DNA from: CAYWBU01 sp942491525
GTDB taxonomy: Bacteria > Desulfobacterota > Desulfomonilia > UBA1062
Reading direction: 5' to 3'
NCBI GenBank assembly: GCA_942491525.1
Contig: CALOBW010000020.1
Location: forward strand, 124,001-188,000
Length of the DNA stretch: 64,000 nucleotides
Part shown: piece by piece, positions 37,669-47,033 of the stretch
Layout of the letters: each line of letters starts with the position of its first letter
Position numbering within the stretch: position 1 is the first letter of the stretch
Translations under genes and position numbers: made by a program
Notes under the pieces: model-generated
Database searches by the model: none
What the model was told of the DNA's origin: nothing
What the model saw: the letters and a program-made list of their open reading frames with translations, nothing else

Positions 37669-38234
37669 TCAATATCCAATCCCCCATGGACGAAAAAACA
37701 GTCCGGTCATTAAAGGCCGGCGACCGGGTCCTGATCAGCGGCCGCATTGTGACCGCCCGCGACCAGGCCCACAAATATCTGACCAGCGGCAACAAATCGC
37801 CTGTGGATCTGCACGGCGTGGTGATCTATCACTGCGGCCCGGTGACGGTGCAGGAGGAGGAAGGCTGGCGTATCACGGCAGCCGGACCGACAACCTCGAT
37901 GCGTGAGGAACCCTACGAGGCCCAGGTGATTCAAGAGTACAAGCCGGGCGCCATCATGGGCAAAGGCGGCATGGGTGAAGACACCCTGCATGCCATGCAG
38001 GAGCACGGCTGCTGCTATCTGCAGGTGACCGGCGGCGCGGCCCAGTATCTCGCCGGCTGCATCAAAAAGGTAGAGGGCGTCAATCTGCTGGAATTCGGTC
38101 AGCCCGAAGCCATGTGGGTCCTGGAGGTGGAAAATCTGCCGGCCATCGTCAGCATGGACAGCCACGGCAACTCCCTGCACAAGGATATGGAGCATGCCTC
38201 GGCTGAAAAGCTGGCTGAACTGTTAAAGATTTAG
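37659..38234 (+). CDS. Fumarate hydratase, Fe-S class I, beta subunit
   Basis: A 191-residue beta subunit. LKAGDRVLISGRIVTARDQAH is near the start, GPTTSMRE and IMGKGGMGEDT sit in the active-site half, and EFGQPEAMWVLEVENLP is near the end. It completes the two-subunit class I fumarase with the overlapping alpha gene. It is about the usual length for the separate beta subunit. Confidence 0.9.
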   Translation: MALINIQSPMDEKTVRSLKAGDRVLISGRIVTARDQAHKYLTSGNKSPVDLHGVVIYHCGPVTVQEEEGWRITAAGPTTSMREEPYEAQVIQEYKPGAIMGKGGMGEDTLHAMQEHGCCYLQVTGGAAQYLAGCIKKVEGVNLLEFGQPEAMWVLEVENLPAIVSMDSHGNSLHKDMEHASAEKLAELLKI

Positions 38235-38248
38235 CCTCTCGCCGGTGT

Positions 38249-38276
38249 CCAGACCCAGATAGATCTGATGGTCTGG
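38249..38276. terminator. Hairpin between convergent genes
   Basis: CCAGACC (38249-38255) pairs with GGTCTGG (38270-38276), and the interior CAGAT/ATCTG extends the stem with a 2-base bulge. It lies between the fumarase beta stop and the stop of the opposing binding-protein gene. No T-run follows on either strand, so it may be a weak or factor-assisted terminator. Confidence 0.35.
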
Positions 38277-38286
38277 ATGCCTTTGC

Positions 38287-39027
38287 TCACCTGACCTGGA
38301 AATAATTCTGATAAAGATAGCGATACAGGTCTTCAGACTTAAACTGCCGCAGCTCATCTGAGAACTGATTCACAAAGCTGCGCGAAACCCGTTTCTTGCT
38401 GAATATCACATAGAGACCGTCACTCTTGATCGGTTTGTCGAGCACCGGGGAAATCTTCTTCAAATCCAGATTATTGAGCATATAGTAACCATTGCCCAAT
38501 TCGGCTACTATGCAATCCACCCGCCCTTCATTCAGCTTCTTGAAATTAACCTCATCACTGACGACCTCCTCATAATTCTTGTGGCGTCTTAGAAAGTCCC
38601 AGAACTGGGGCGTGTAGCTGTAGCCGATCACCACTCCGATCCGCTTGTCCTTGAGATCATCCAGATTCTCAAACTTGAGGCCGTCCTCATCCCTGAACCA
38701 GATAACCCAGGGCGAATCAACGATAGTCTCGGCCGGATAGTAGGCGAAATCCTCACGCGACTCGGTGAAGTTGGCCGAAAAGAGCGCATCACTGTGGCCC
38801 TTCTCCAGCATGGTGATGGCACGCTTCCAGGGATAGGCTTCAATGGAGCGGACCTCAACCCCCATGCGCTTGAATACAACTTCCACAACATCTTTACTGA
38901 AACCGCCGATCTGGGCGCCGTCAATCTGGTAAGGCGGCCAGATATCACAGATCAGCTCAATTGAATCACGCGCCGCCAGATTGAACGGCAGCAGCAAGAT
39001 CAAACATAGGCTCAGCAGATATCGCAT
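38287..39027 (-). CDS. Periplasmic solute-binding protein (SBP_bac_3 type)
   Basis: A 246-residue protein with a Sec signal peptide (residues 1-19, cleavage after LAA). The polar amino-acid-type binding fold shows in WPPYQIDGAQIGGFSKDVV, DALFSANFTESREDF and LDDLKDKRIGVVIGYSY. No ABC permease or ATPase is nearby. The gene lies 30 bases downstream of a hybrid histidine kinase on the same strand, so it may serve sensing rather than import. Ligand unknown. Confidence 0.8.
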   Translation of the reverse strand: MRYLLSLCLILLLPFNLAARDSIELICDIWPPYQIDGAQIGGFSKDVVEVVFKRMGVEVRSIEAYPWKRAITMLEKGHSDALFSANFTESREDFAYYPAETIVDSPWVIWFRDEDGLKFENLDDLKDKRIGVVIGYSYTPQFWDFLRRHKNYEEVVSDEVNFKKLNEGRVDCIVAELGNGYYMLNNLDLKKISPVLDKPIKSDGLYVIFSKKRVSRSFVNQFSDELRQFKSEDLYRYLYQNYFQVR

Positions 39028-39057
39028 GCTTATAAATTAGCCCCGCACTCCGGTCGG

Positions 39058-41076
39058 TCAAGTCTGCGCCTCATACCGGAACTCTTGACTCTCTTCAATC
39101 TGATCCAGGATCTCGCGGATGGCAATCAGCATGGAACGCTGGGCCACCGGCTTCATCAGCAGCCGGTCAACCTGCAACTCCACCAGCTCTTTACCTATTA
39201 TTTTTTCACTGTAGCCGGTACAAAGCACCACTGGCAGACTGGGCCGCAGACGTTTAACCATCGCCGCCAGGCGATCACCGCTGACATAGGGCATTGTCAT
39301 GTCCGTAATCACCAGATCAAACTTCTCAATGCCATTGCGAAGCAGCCCCATGGCTTCAATGCTGCTGGTGCAACCGACCACCTGATAACCGGCCTTCTCC
39401 AGCGTAATCCGCTGCATACTGACAATGGTCGGCTCATCATCCACCAGCAGAATGCGCTCACTGCCGCCCGACACTCCGGCCAGTTCATCCTCCTGTTGAG
39501 ACTTACCCTGCTCTGATAGAATCGGCAGATAGACGCTGAATTCGGTCCCGTAACCCTCACGGCTGTCCACCTCAATATGACCGCCGTGCGTCGTCACGAT
39601 TCCATGCACCACCGAGAGCCCCAAGCCGGTGCCCTTGCCCTTCTCCTTGGTGGTGAAGTAGGGATCGAAGATTGAATCCAGATATTCGGCCGGAATGCCG
39701 TGACCGCTATCCGTCACGCGCAGACACATGTATCGCCCCGGTCCGAGATCCCCCAGCGGTTCAGTCAACTCGCATGAGGCCAGAATAATTTTCATCACGC
39801 CGCCGCCGCTGTCCATGGCATGCGCAGCATTGGTAGCCAAATTGATAATCACCTGATGCAGCTGAGTCGGATCGGCATTCACCAGCAGCTGCTCTTTACA
39901 GACATCCTGGTGGATTTGAATCGAGGTTGGCAGCACCGACCGCATCATCTTGCCAGCCTCCTTGACCAGCAGATTAACCTGTACCGGACTGAACTCCTGC
40001 TTGGCCTGACGGCTGAAGGTCAAAATCTGTTTAATAAGATCACGGGCCCGCAGACCGGCATTCACAACTTCCTGCAGACTCCCGCGCAGTTCCGAATCTT
40101 TCGGCACATCATCCAGCAGAATCTCAGAATAACCCAGTACAGCCGCCAGAATATTATTAAAATCATGGGCGATGCCACCGGCAAGGGTACCGATAGCCTC
40201 CATCTTCTGTGACTGTCGCAGTTGAAGCTCAAGCTCCTGCCGCTGCAGTTCCAGCTGCCGGCGCTCGGTCACATCCATATGCACGCCCACAATACGCGTG
40301 GTCTGCCCCTGATCGTTCCAGGCCATAGCCTGCCCCATGGTAAAAACATGCCGATACTGGCCGTCCTTGCCCCGCAGCCTGATTTCCATCACATAGGGAG
40401 AACCTTCCTCCATATGCGCCCGCAGACACTCCCTGGCTTTGGGATAATCATCCGGATGAAGCAGGCCCTGCCAGGTTTCAACATCCTGGGCCAGCTCAAA
40501 CGGTTCATAACCCAACATGGTAAACCAGCGCTCATTATACCGCACATCGGCATTGGTTAACGGATTGAACTCCCAGACCCCCAGATTGGCCGCATCGATC
40601 ACCATCTGCAGCTCTTCTCGTTTGGAGATCAGCTCCTGTTCATAGAGTTTGCTCTGGGTAATGTCCTCAATGAAACCATCGATGATGCCCTCATCCACAC
40701 AGATGCCGCGTTCACGCACCCAGCGGACCTTACCGTCCCGATGCTTGATACGGTACTCAATATTGAAATGCTGACTATTCTGACCGGCATATTGGACCGC
40801 CTGCCAGACATAGTCCTGGTCATCCTCATGGATCAGCTCACCAAAGGCCACCACATTGTTCTCAAAAAGTTCAGCCCGCGTATAACCCGTCAACGCCAGA
40901 CAGCCATCACTGACGCTCTGCATCGACCAGTAGCGATCATTCTGACAACGATAGGCCATTCCGGGAAGATTGCTCAGCAAGGTGCTCAGGCGCTGATCCG
41001 ATACAGATGCGGCATCCTGCTTCAGGGCGGCCAGCTCACTTTCGAGCTCCAAGATCCGGCGTTCACGACTGTCCAT
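39058..41076 (-). CDS. PAS-PAS hybrid sensor histidine kinase with receiver domain
   Basis: A 672-residue soluble kinase. A short coiled coil is followed by two PAS/PAC domains (about 35-150 and 160-280), a HisKA domain with phospho-acceptor His304 in GGIAHDFNN, an ATPase domain (NLATNAAHAM, DSGHGIPAEYLD, GKGTGLGLSVV), and a C-terminal receiver with Asp592 (LVITDMTMP). No transmembrane segment is seen, so it senses a cytoplasmic cue. The frame opens at 41097, but AGGAG sits properly before the ATG at 41076. No separate response regulator is adjacent. Confidence 0.9.
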   Translation of the reverse strand: MDSRERRILELESELAALKQDAASVSDQRLSTLLSNLPGMAYRCQNDRYWSMQSVSDGCLALTGYTRAELFENNVVAFGELIHEDDQDYVWQAVQYAGQNSQHFNIEYRIKHRDGKVRWVRERGICVDEGIIDGFIEDITQSKLYEQELISKREELQMVIDAANLGVWEFNPLTNADVRYNERWFTMLGYEPFELAQDVETWQGLLHPDDYPKARECLRAHMEEGSPYVMEIRLRGKDGQYRHVFTMGQAMAWNDQGQTTRIVGVHMDVTERRQLELQRQELELQLRQSQKMEAIGTLAGGIAHDFNNILAAVLGYSEILLDDVPKDSELRGSLQEVVNAGLRARDLIKQILTFSRQAKQEFSPVQVNLLVKEAGKMMRSVLPTSIQIHQDVCKEQLLVNADPTQLHQVIINLATNAAHAMDSGGGVMKIILASCELTEPLGDLGPGRYMCLRVTDSGHGIPAEYLDSIFDPYFTTKEKGKGTGLGLSVVHGIVTTHGGHIEVDSREGYGTEFSVYLPILSEQGKSQQEDELAGVSGGSERILLVDDEPTIVSMQRITLEKAGYQVVGCTSSIEAMGLLRNGIEKFDLVITDMTMPYVSGDRLAAMVKRLRPSLPVVLCTGYSEKIIGKELVELQVDRLLMKPVAQRSMLIAIREILDQIEESQEFRYEAQT

Positions 41077-41108
41077 GGGCCACGCTCCTAAATTCATTCA
41101 ATGATTAC

Positions 41109-41137
41109 AGTATAAAGATGTATTTAAAATAAGGCAA
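41109..41137 (-). promoter_or_regulatory. Promoter of the sensor kinase gene
   Basis: On the minus strand TTGCCT (41132-41137), a 17-base spacer and TATACT (41109-41114) make a good sigma-70-type promoter, with a predicted start about 25 bases before the kinase ATG at 41076. Confidence 0.6.
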
Positions 41138-41208
41138 TTAAAGATAACGACGGTATAAAGTTGAAGAAGGGAAACCAGTCAGAGTGACACATTAAAGCAA
41201 GTTTGAAA

Positions 41209-41283
41209 TGGCTGGGGGAGCGGGGCTCGAACCCACATTGGCGGAGTCAAAGTCCGATGTCCTACCAATTGAACGATCCCCCA
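41209..41283 (-). tRNA. tRNA-Gln (anticodon TTG)
   Basis: The minus strand folds as a 75-nt cloverleaf. TGGGGGA (5') pairs with TCCCCCA, the anticodon loop at 41246-41252 reads CTTTGAC with anticodon TTG at 41248-41250, the T-loop has GTTCGAGCC, and CCA is encoded at 41209-41211. The outermost anticodon-stem pair is a mismatch (T-C), which does not alter the assignment. Confidence 0.95.
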
Positions 41284-41311
41284 GCATGTGCTGATCAATC
41301 AACAGCCCGGT

Positions 41312-41340
41312 CATTTAGCACATCATGCCTCTTTGGGCAA
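41312..41340 (-). promoter_or_regulatory. Possible promoter of tRNA-Gln
   Basis: Minus-strand TTGCCC (41335-41340), a 17-base spacer and TAAATG (41312-41317) lie about 25 bases before the tRNA 5' end. The -10 match is poor, so this is tentative. Confidence 0.3.
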
Positions 41341-41374
41341 TCCCCTCAATAAATCAAAATAACCACCAGCAGCA

Positions 41375-42766
41375 TCACTCATTAGCCTCAATTACCCGCA
41401 TATGCTTCCACTTGCCGCCCCGAAACCGCAGATAGAAGACCAGGCCCAACAAACTGATATGCAGGGCGGCAAAGAACCAGCAGATCAGAATACCGCTGTT
41501 AAAGACATTAACCGCCAGATAGCAGGGCAGAACCAGCACGCTGATGGACATAATCAAAATCATGCGCATGACAAAAGCGGTATCGCCGGCACCCTTGATG
41601 GCCGAGGCGAAGATGATGTTCATGGCGTCAAAGAGGGCGTAGATGGCCACCACCTTGATCAGGGTGCGCACCAATGAGCTGACTTCGGCAAAGTTATCGC
41701 CCGAGGCCCGTGCCTCGAAAGGTGCCAGGAAGAGCTGAGGCAACAGCAGGTATATGGCGGCCACCAGCAGCATATAGCAGGCGGCAAAACCAAAGGCTGA
41801 GTAGGTGCTGCGCTCGGCCAGGTCAGGCTCACCCCTGCCCAGATACTGACCCACCAGCACCGACGTGGCGATGCCCAGGCCGATCATAGGCATGAAGGCC
41901 AGGCCATTGATATTAAAGGTTATACTGGTAGCCGCCAGGGCCACCACGCCCAGGCGTCCGACCAGCAGCACAAACATGGTAAAGGCGGCCATATCAAAGA
42001 AAAACTGAACCCCGGACGGCAGCCCGAAACGTACCAGGCGTCTAAATAGTTCAGGATCAAAACGCCAGCCGCGGATGGATTTAAAGTCGCGGTTATGCTC
42101 AGGGGTTGCCATCAGAATCAGATAGACGATGACACTGAATATTCCCGAGGCCACAGTTGCCAGCGCTGCTCCGCGAATGCCCAGTTCAGGGAAGATGCCG
42201 TAGCCGAAGATCAGCATATAGTCCAGCACCAGATTGAGAATCGTGGCGGCCACATTGACCCAGAGCACGGGCCAGGGGTTGCCGCGGCCCGAGAAGAAGC
42301 ATGAGAGGGCCGAGGCGATGATGGCCGGGGCCGAGCCCATGCAGAGGATGCTGAAATAGTCCACCTCATAGGGAATCACGGCCGCATCATGGCCGATGAA
42401 GGTAAATATCTCTTCGGCAAAGGGCACAATGCCCAGCATGATCAAGCCACCGATCAGCGCCACGTAGACGCCCTGCCAGACCGCCGGCCCGATACGCTGC
42501 AACTGACCGGCGCCATAGTACTGGGCCACAAAGGTATTGGCATAGCTGGCCGTGCCCATGAAGAGGCTGACGATTGAAAAGTTGAGCATACCGGCAGGCA
42601 TGGCCGCAGCAATAGTCTCGGGCGAGTACCAGGTCAGGAACATGCGATCAACAAAGTGCTGAATCGACCAGGTGCCGGTACTCAGAATAAGGGGAAAAGC
42701 CAGCAGCAGAACCTCGCGCAAGCCCCCTGCCCCATCCCAGAGTCTATTCGTGGCGCGGTTCAACAT
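41375..42766 (-). CDS. MATE family multidrug/Na+ efflux transporter
   Basis: A 463-residue, twelve-span inner-membrane protein of the NorM-like MATE family: FPLILSTGTWSIQHFVDRMF at the start, FVAQYYGAGQ and VLVGQYLGRGE at equivalent places in the two halves. MATE proteins export cationic drugs or metabolites against Na+ or H+. The frame opens at 42799, but the ATG at 42766 begins the aligned region. Either way it overlaps the end of the CDF gene upstream, so the two transporters are co-translated. Confidence 0.85.
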   Translation of the reverse strand: MLNRATNRLWDGAGGLREVLLLAFPLILSTGTWSIQHFVDRMFLTWYSPETIAAAMPAGMLNFSIVSLFMGTASYANTFVAQYYGAGQLQRIGPAVWQGVYVALIGGLIMLGIVPFAEEIFTFIGHDAAVIPYEVDYFSILCMGSAPAIIASALSCFFSGRGNPWPVLWVNVAATILNLVLDYMLIFGYGIFPELGIRGAALATVASGIFSVIVYLILMATPEHNRDFKSIRGWRFDPELFRRLVRFGLPSGVQFFFDMAAFTMFVLLVGRLGVVALAATSITFNINGLAFMPMIGLGIATSVLVGQYLGRGEPDLAERSTYSAFGFAACYMLLVAAIYLLLPQLFLAPFEARASGDNFAEVSSLVRTLIKVVAIYALFDAMNIIFASAIKGAGDTAFVMRMILIMSISVLVLPCYLAVNVFNSGILICWFFAALHISLLGLVFYLRFRGGKWKHMRVIEANE

Positions 42767-43637
42767 GGACGTTGATGATGGCATTATTGCCCAGCTCATC
42801 CTTCAGGGCATCCTCGATGCGCGTGGAGATGGCATGGGCCTCAACGATATTGTGGGACGGATCAACATGGATGTGCATATCAACTGCCACCCGGTTGCCG
42901 ATCCGGCGGGTCCGCAGACGGTGGGGGTTATCAGCCCCGTCGATACCGTTAATCATCGCAACAATGCGGCCCTCAACCTCTTTACCGAGAGATTTCTCAA
43001 CCAGTTCATCAACACTGCTGCGCATGATGTCGACGGCCACCTTGAGAACAAAGAGGGCAATGATCAGGGCGGCTACAGGGTCCAGCACCCGCCACTTCTC
43101 GCCCAGGAAGATGGCACCGGAAATACCGGCCAGGGTTCCCAGGGATGAAAAGGCATCGCTGCGATGGTGCCAGGCATTGGCCACCAGGGCGGTCGACTCA
43201 AGACGGCGGCCGGCGCGCAGAGTATACTGATAGAGCCCCTCCTTGCAGACAATGGAGATGAACGCCACCAGCAGTGCCAAGGTACCGGGCTTCATGATTG
43301 CCTGTCCCTGGATATATGCATGAATCTGCTGCAGCCCGGCCCAACCGATGCCAAAGCCGGCAACCAGGAGCAACACGCCGATGATGGCCGCAGCCAGAGT
43401 CTCAAACTTGCCATGTCCGTAGGCGTGATTCTCATCAGTCGGGATACTGCCGATACGGATCCCCACCAGGGCCACAATATCAGTCACCAGATCAGAGAGA
43501 GAGTGAACTCCGTCAGCCACCAGGGCGGCAGAGTTGGCAAAAATACCGGCCATCAGTTTGACTCCGGAGAGTACAACGTTGAGCAGCATGCCCACCAGGA
43601 TAACGACCCGAGCCTGTTTCAGTTCTAATGCGTCCAT
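42744..43637 (-). CDS. Cation diffusion facilitator (FieF-like metal exporter)
   Basis: A 297-residue CDF protein with about six membrane spans and a cytoplasmic C-terminal domain. DGVHSLSDLVTD and HHRSDAFSS carry the paired His/Asp metal sites of spans 2 and 5, and NHAYGHGKFE is the His-rich loop of Zn/Fe exporters. The C-terminal VDMHIHVDP is the dimer metal-binding segment. It probably exports Zn(II) or Fe(II); the metal cannot be settled by reading. First gene of a two-gene operon with the MATE transporter. Confidence 0.9.
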   Translation of the reverse strand: MDALELKQARVVILVGMLLNVVLSGVKLMAGIFANSAALVADGVHSLSDLVTDIVALVGIRIGSIPTDENHAYGHGKFETLAAAIIGVLLLVAGFGIGWAGLQQIHAYIQGQAIMKPGTLALLVAFISIVCKEGLYQYTLRAGRRLESTALVANAWHHRSDAFSSLGTLAGISGAIFLGEKWRVLDPVAALIIALFVLKVAVDIMRSSVDELVEKSLGKEVEGRIVAMINGIDGADNPHRLRTRRIGNRVAVDMHIHVDPSHNIVEAHAISTRIEDALKDELGNNAIINVHVEPRHE

Positions 43638-43721
43638 TTCATAAACCTCATGCCCAAGCCTTATAACAGTGCGACATACTTGTCAAAAGATAGGGATGCC
43701 TAACGCTTTCGCGGGATACAG

Positions 43722-43838
43722 CTACTGATCAGAATCGTCAGCCCGCCGGCCCCTGAGTCTGACCAGCAGCCAGATCACAAGCGCGCTGGACCAGAAGATC
43801 AGCTGACCGAAATAGGCATCATCACGCAGTTCAAACAT
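43722..43838 (-). CDS. Small single-span membrane protein (38 aa) overlapping panC
   Basis: A 38-codon frame whose ATG (43838) lies inside the last codons of panC and whose ribosome-binding site GGAGAG is within panC. The peptide starts MFELRDDAYFGQLIFWSS, has one hydrophobic segment of about 18 residues, a positively charged LRGRR and an acidic tail. The overlap with the panC stop (ATGTTTGA) and the good Shine-Dalgarno spacing argue for translation. No known family recognised; function unknown. Confidence 0.55.
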   Translation of the reverse strand: MFELRDDAYFGQLIFWSSALVIWLLVRLRGRRADDSDQ

Positions 43839-44685
43839 CGATCTCTCCCAAAACCGTATTATCAATCAGGCGGGTGGCGCCAAACTTAACGGCCAGGGCC
43901 ACCACACCGGCTTGATCGAGGGTATTGACGGAATTCAGATTAATTGCGTCCAGAATCTCAACATAGTCGATCTCGGCCCCGGCTGTCTTCGCCAAAATCG
44001 AGACTATGGCAGCCTTGATGACGGCCACACTGCGCTCGCCCTGGGCGTAGAGATCACGGGCCACCGCCAGCGAACGACTCAGATCAAGGGCGTTTCTGCG
44101 CTGCTCATCAGAGAGATACTTGTTGCGCGAACTCATGGCCAGCCCGTCGGCCTCGCGCACGATGGGGTGCGAAAGAATCCTGACGTTCATGTCGAGATCT
44201 CTTGCCATGCGGCGGATGACGGCCAGCTGCTGATAATCCTTCTCGCCGAAGATGGCCAGATCGGGCTCCACAATGTTGAAAAGTTTGGCCACCACCGTGG
44301 TGACACCCCTGAAGTGGGTCGGCCGCGACCGGCCGCAAAGCACGGTTGTGATGCCCTCCACATTGACAAAGGTGGCGGCGCCCTCGGGGTACATCATCTG
44401 ACTGGAGGGAAAGAAGATGGCCTCCACGCCGACCGACTCGGCCAGCTCTTTATCGCGCTCAAGATCACGCGGGTAGTTATCCAGATCCTCACCCGGCGCA
44501 AACTGGGTCGGATTGACAAAGATGCTGATCACCAGATGATCGGCCAGCTCTCTGCCCATGCGCATCAGATCCAGATGCCCCTGATGCAGGTAACCCATGG
44601 TGGGCACAAAGGCAATCGTCTCACCGCTGGCTTTAATTGTGCGCACATAGGCCTTCATGGCCGCAATATCTTCAATTATCTCCAT
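43831..44685 (-). CDS. panC: Pantothenate synthetase
   Basis: A 284-residue enzyme of standard length. VPTMGYLHQGHLDLMR contains the HxGH nucleotide-binding motif, FGEKDYQQLAVIRRM the pantoate site, and GLAMSSRNKYLS the KMSKS-like loop. It condenses pantoate with beta-alanine using ATP. It lies 8 bases after panB, in one operon, and its 3' end is overlapped by a tiny ORF. panD is not in the window. Confidence 0.97.
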   Translation of the reverse strand: MEIIEDIAAMKAYVRTIKASGETIAFVPTMGYLHQGHLDLMRMGRELADHLVISIFVNPTQFAPGEDLDNYPRDLERDKELAESVGVEAIFFPSSQMMYPEGAATFVNVEGITTVLCGRSRPTHFRGVTTVVAKLFNIVEPDLAIFGEKDYQQLAVIRRMARDLDMNVRILSHPIVREADGLAMSSRNKYLSDEQRRNALDLSRSLAVARDLYAQGERSVAVIKAAIVSILAKTAGAEIDYVEILDAINLNSVNTLDQAGVVALAVKFGATRLIDNTVLGEIDV

Positions 44686-44693
44686 CTAAACCT

Positions 44694-45497
<804 letters not shown>

Positions 45498-45606
45498 AAG
45501 ACCTCTCCTCTAAAACTATGCCTTGCACATAATAAATTGTAAGACAGCTGATTTTTTTGGTATTGTACTCCCAACAGCTGACAAAATCCAGCATCGGGAG
45601 ACAGAG

Positions 45607-45882
45607 TTGAACAGAGTCGAAATCTACTACTCAAAAATGTGCTGGGCCTGCCATGAGGCCATGGACTATTTTGAGGAGCATGGCATCCCCTACACCAGCT
45701 ATGAAGTGCGCTGGCAGGGCGAAGTGCTGGCCGATGGCGAATATGAACGCGAACTGCAAAAACGCCTCGGCCATGTTGAATTCGTCCCCCAGATCTTCAT
45801 CGACGGCCAACACATCGGCGGCTGGATGCGCATGCAGGAACGAATCGAACTGGGCGAGCTGGACCACCTGCTGGCACCTTAA
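45607..45882 (+). CDS. Glutaredoxin
   Basis: A 91-residue thioredoxin-fold protein with a CWAC redox motif near residue 13, the VPQIFIDG cis-Pro segment and the GGWMRM glutathione-side loop. The frame is open from 45523, but the family begins at the TTG at 45607, preceded by CGGGAGA. It reduces disulfides or glutathione adducts. Two further genes follow closely: a Cys-rich small protein (10-base gap) and an MBL-fold hydrolase. Confidence 0.85.
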   Translation: MNRVEIYYSKMCWACHEAMDYFEEHGIPYTSYEVRWQGEVLADGEYERELQKRLGHVEFVPQIFIDGQHIGGWMRMQERIELGELDHLLAP

Positions 45883-45892
45883 GGAGGAAGTT

Positions 45893-46078
45893 ATGAACAT
45901 CACTGATAAAGATCGCGAAATGGCAAAAAAGTGCGCCCAGTGCCCGGTCTGCCGCCGGGCCCGCAAGAAGCAGCGCGGACTGGCATTCCTGTTCGTTAAG
46001 AAAATTGAAGAGGATCACTGCCCCTACTGCCAGGCCTATGAGAAGGTCTACGGACGCAAGGCCCACGAGGCCCCCTGA
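45893..46078 (+). CDS. Small cysteine-rich protein (61 aa), unknown
   Basis: A 61-residue protein with a near-perfect AAGGAGG site. It carries five cysteines as CAQCPVC and, about 30 residues on, CPYC, in a very basic peptide (RRARKKQRG, VKKIEE). The spacing suggests one metal site, zinc or Fe-S. It sits between glutaredoxin and an MBL-fold hydrolase, and its stop shares one base with the next ATG (TGATG), so it is surely translated with them. I do not recognise the family. Confidence 0.65.
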   Translation: MNITDKDREMAKKCAQCPVCRRARKKQRGLAFLFVKKIEEDHCPYCQAYEKVYGRKAHEAP

Positions 46079-47031
46079 TGAGCCTCAAGGAGCGCGCCCG
46101 GGCCGGCGAACACCACCGGCCGGGCGGTTTCCGCAATATCCTGGGACCGTCGGGCAACCGTTCGCTGCTGGAGATGTTCAGATGGCAGATCTCCCCCAAC
46201 CCCTATCGCCACGAATATGCGGACGAGCGGGTACGCGAGATTAACATCGACTGGCGGGCAGTTGAACAGCATCCCGCCAGCGTAACTCTGATCAGCCACG
46301 CCTGCGTCCTGATCCGCGACCACGGCTTCAACATCCTGGTCGACCCGGTGCTCTACGGGCTGACGCCCCTGATCCGCAACTTCACCCCGATCAGAACAAG
46401 CCTCAAAGAGATGCCGCAGCCCGATCAGATCCTGGTCACCCACGGCCACTACGACCACCTGGATCTGCGCAGCCTGCGGCGATTCAGAAAACGCGCCCAG
46501 ATCATAACCCCGCTGGGCTACGAAAAACTGCTGCGCTGCATCGGCATCAGGAGCCATGTTGAACTGGACTGGTACGATCAACACACCACTTATGACCGCC
46601 AGATCACCCTGCTGCCCTGCCGCCACTGGACCATGCGCAACCCGCTTATCGGACCCAACCGCGCCCTGTGGGGCAGCTTTCTGATCCGCCTCTCAAGCGG
46701 ATTTACAATCTATATCTCAGGCGACAGCGGCTACTTCAACGAGCTGAGTGAGATCGGCGACGAGTTCCATATCGACCTGGCCATCATCAACCTGAGCGCC
46801 TATGAACCGCGCTGGTTCATGCAGGAGTCACACATCAATCCGGCCGAGGCGCTACAAATGTTCAAGGATCTGCGGGCCAGAAAAATGCTGATAACGCACT
46901 GGGGCACCTTCAGGCTTGGCGACGACCCGGTGCACCGGCCGCCGCTGGACATGCTCAGGGTGATGCAGGAGGCCGGCCTGGAAGAGCAGCTGATTCAGCT
47001 GCAGCACGGCGAGACCCTCCCCCTGCCCTGA
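46078..47031 (+). CDS. MBL-fold metal-dependent hydrolase (NAPE-PLD/UlaG-like)
   Basis: A 317-residue metallo-beta-lactamase-fold protein. LVTHGHYDHLD is the HxHxDH zinc motif, TLISHACVLIRDHG the N-terminal strand pair, YISGDSGYF a further metal ligand, and MLITHWGTF the final His. The N-terminal 60 residues resemble the extension of NAPE-phospholipase D-like bacterial proteins. A phospholipid or phosphodiester substrate is plausible but unproven. Translationally coupled to the Cys-rich gene. Confidence 0.85.
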   Translation: MSLKERARAGEHHRPGGFRNILGPSGNRSLLEMFRWQISPNPYRHEYADERVREINIDWRAVEQHPASVTLISHACVLIRDHGFNILVDPVLYGLTPLIRNFTPIRTSLKEMPQPDQILVTHGHYDHLDLRSLRRFRKRAQIITPLGYEKLLRCIGIRSHVELDWYDQHTTYDRQITLLPCRHWTMRNPLIGPNRALWGSFLIRLSSGFTIYISGDSGYFNELSEIGDEFHIDLAIINLSAYEPRWFMQESHINPAEALQMFKDLRARKMLITHWGTFRLGDDPVHRPPLDMLRVMQEAGLEEQLIQLQHGETLPLP

Positions 47032-47033
47032 TA

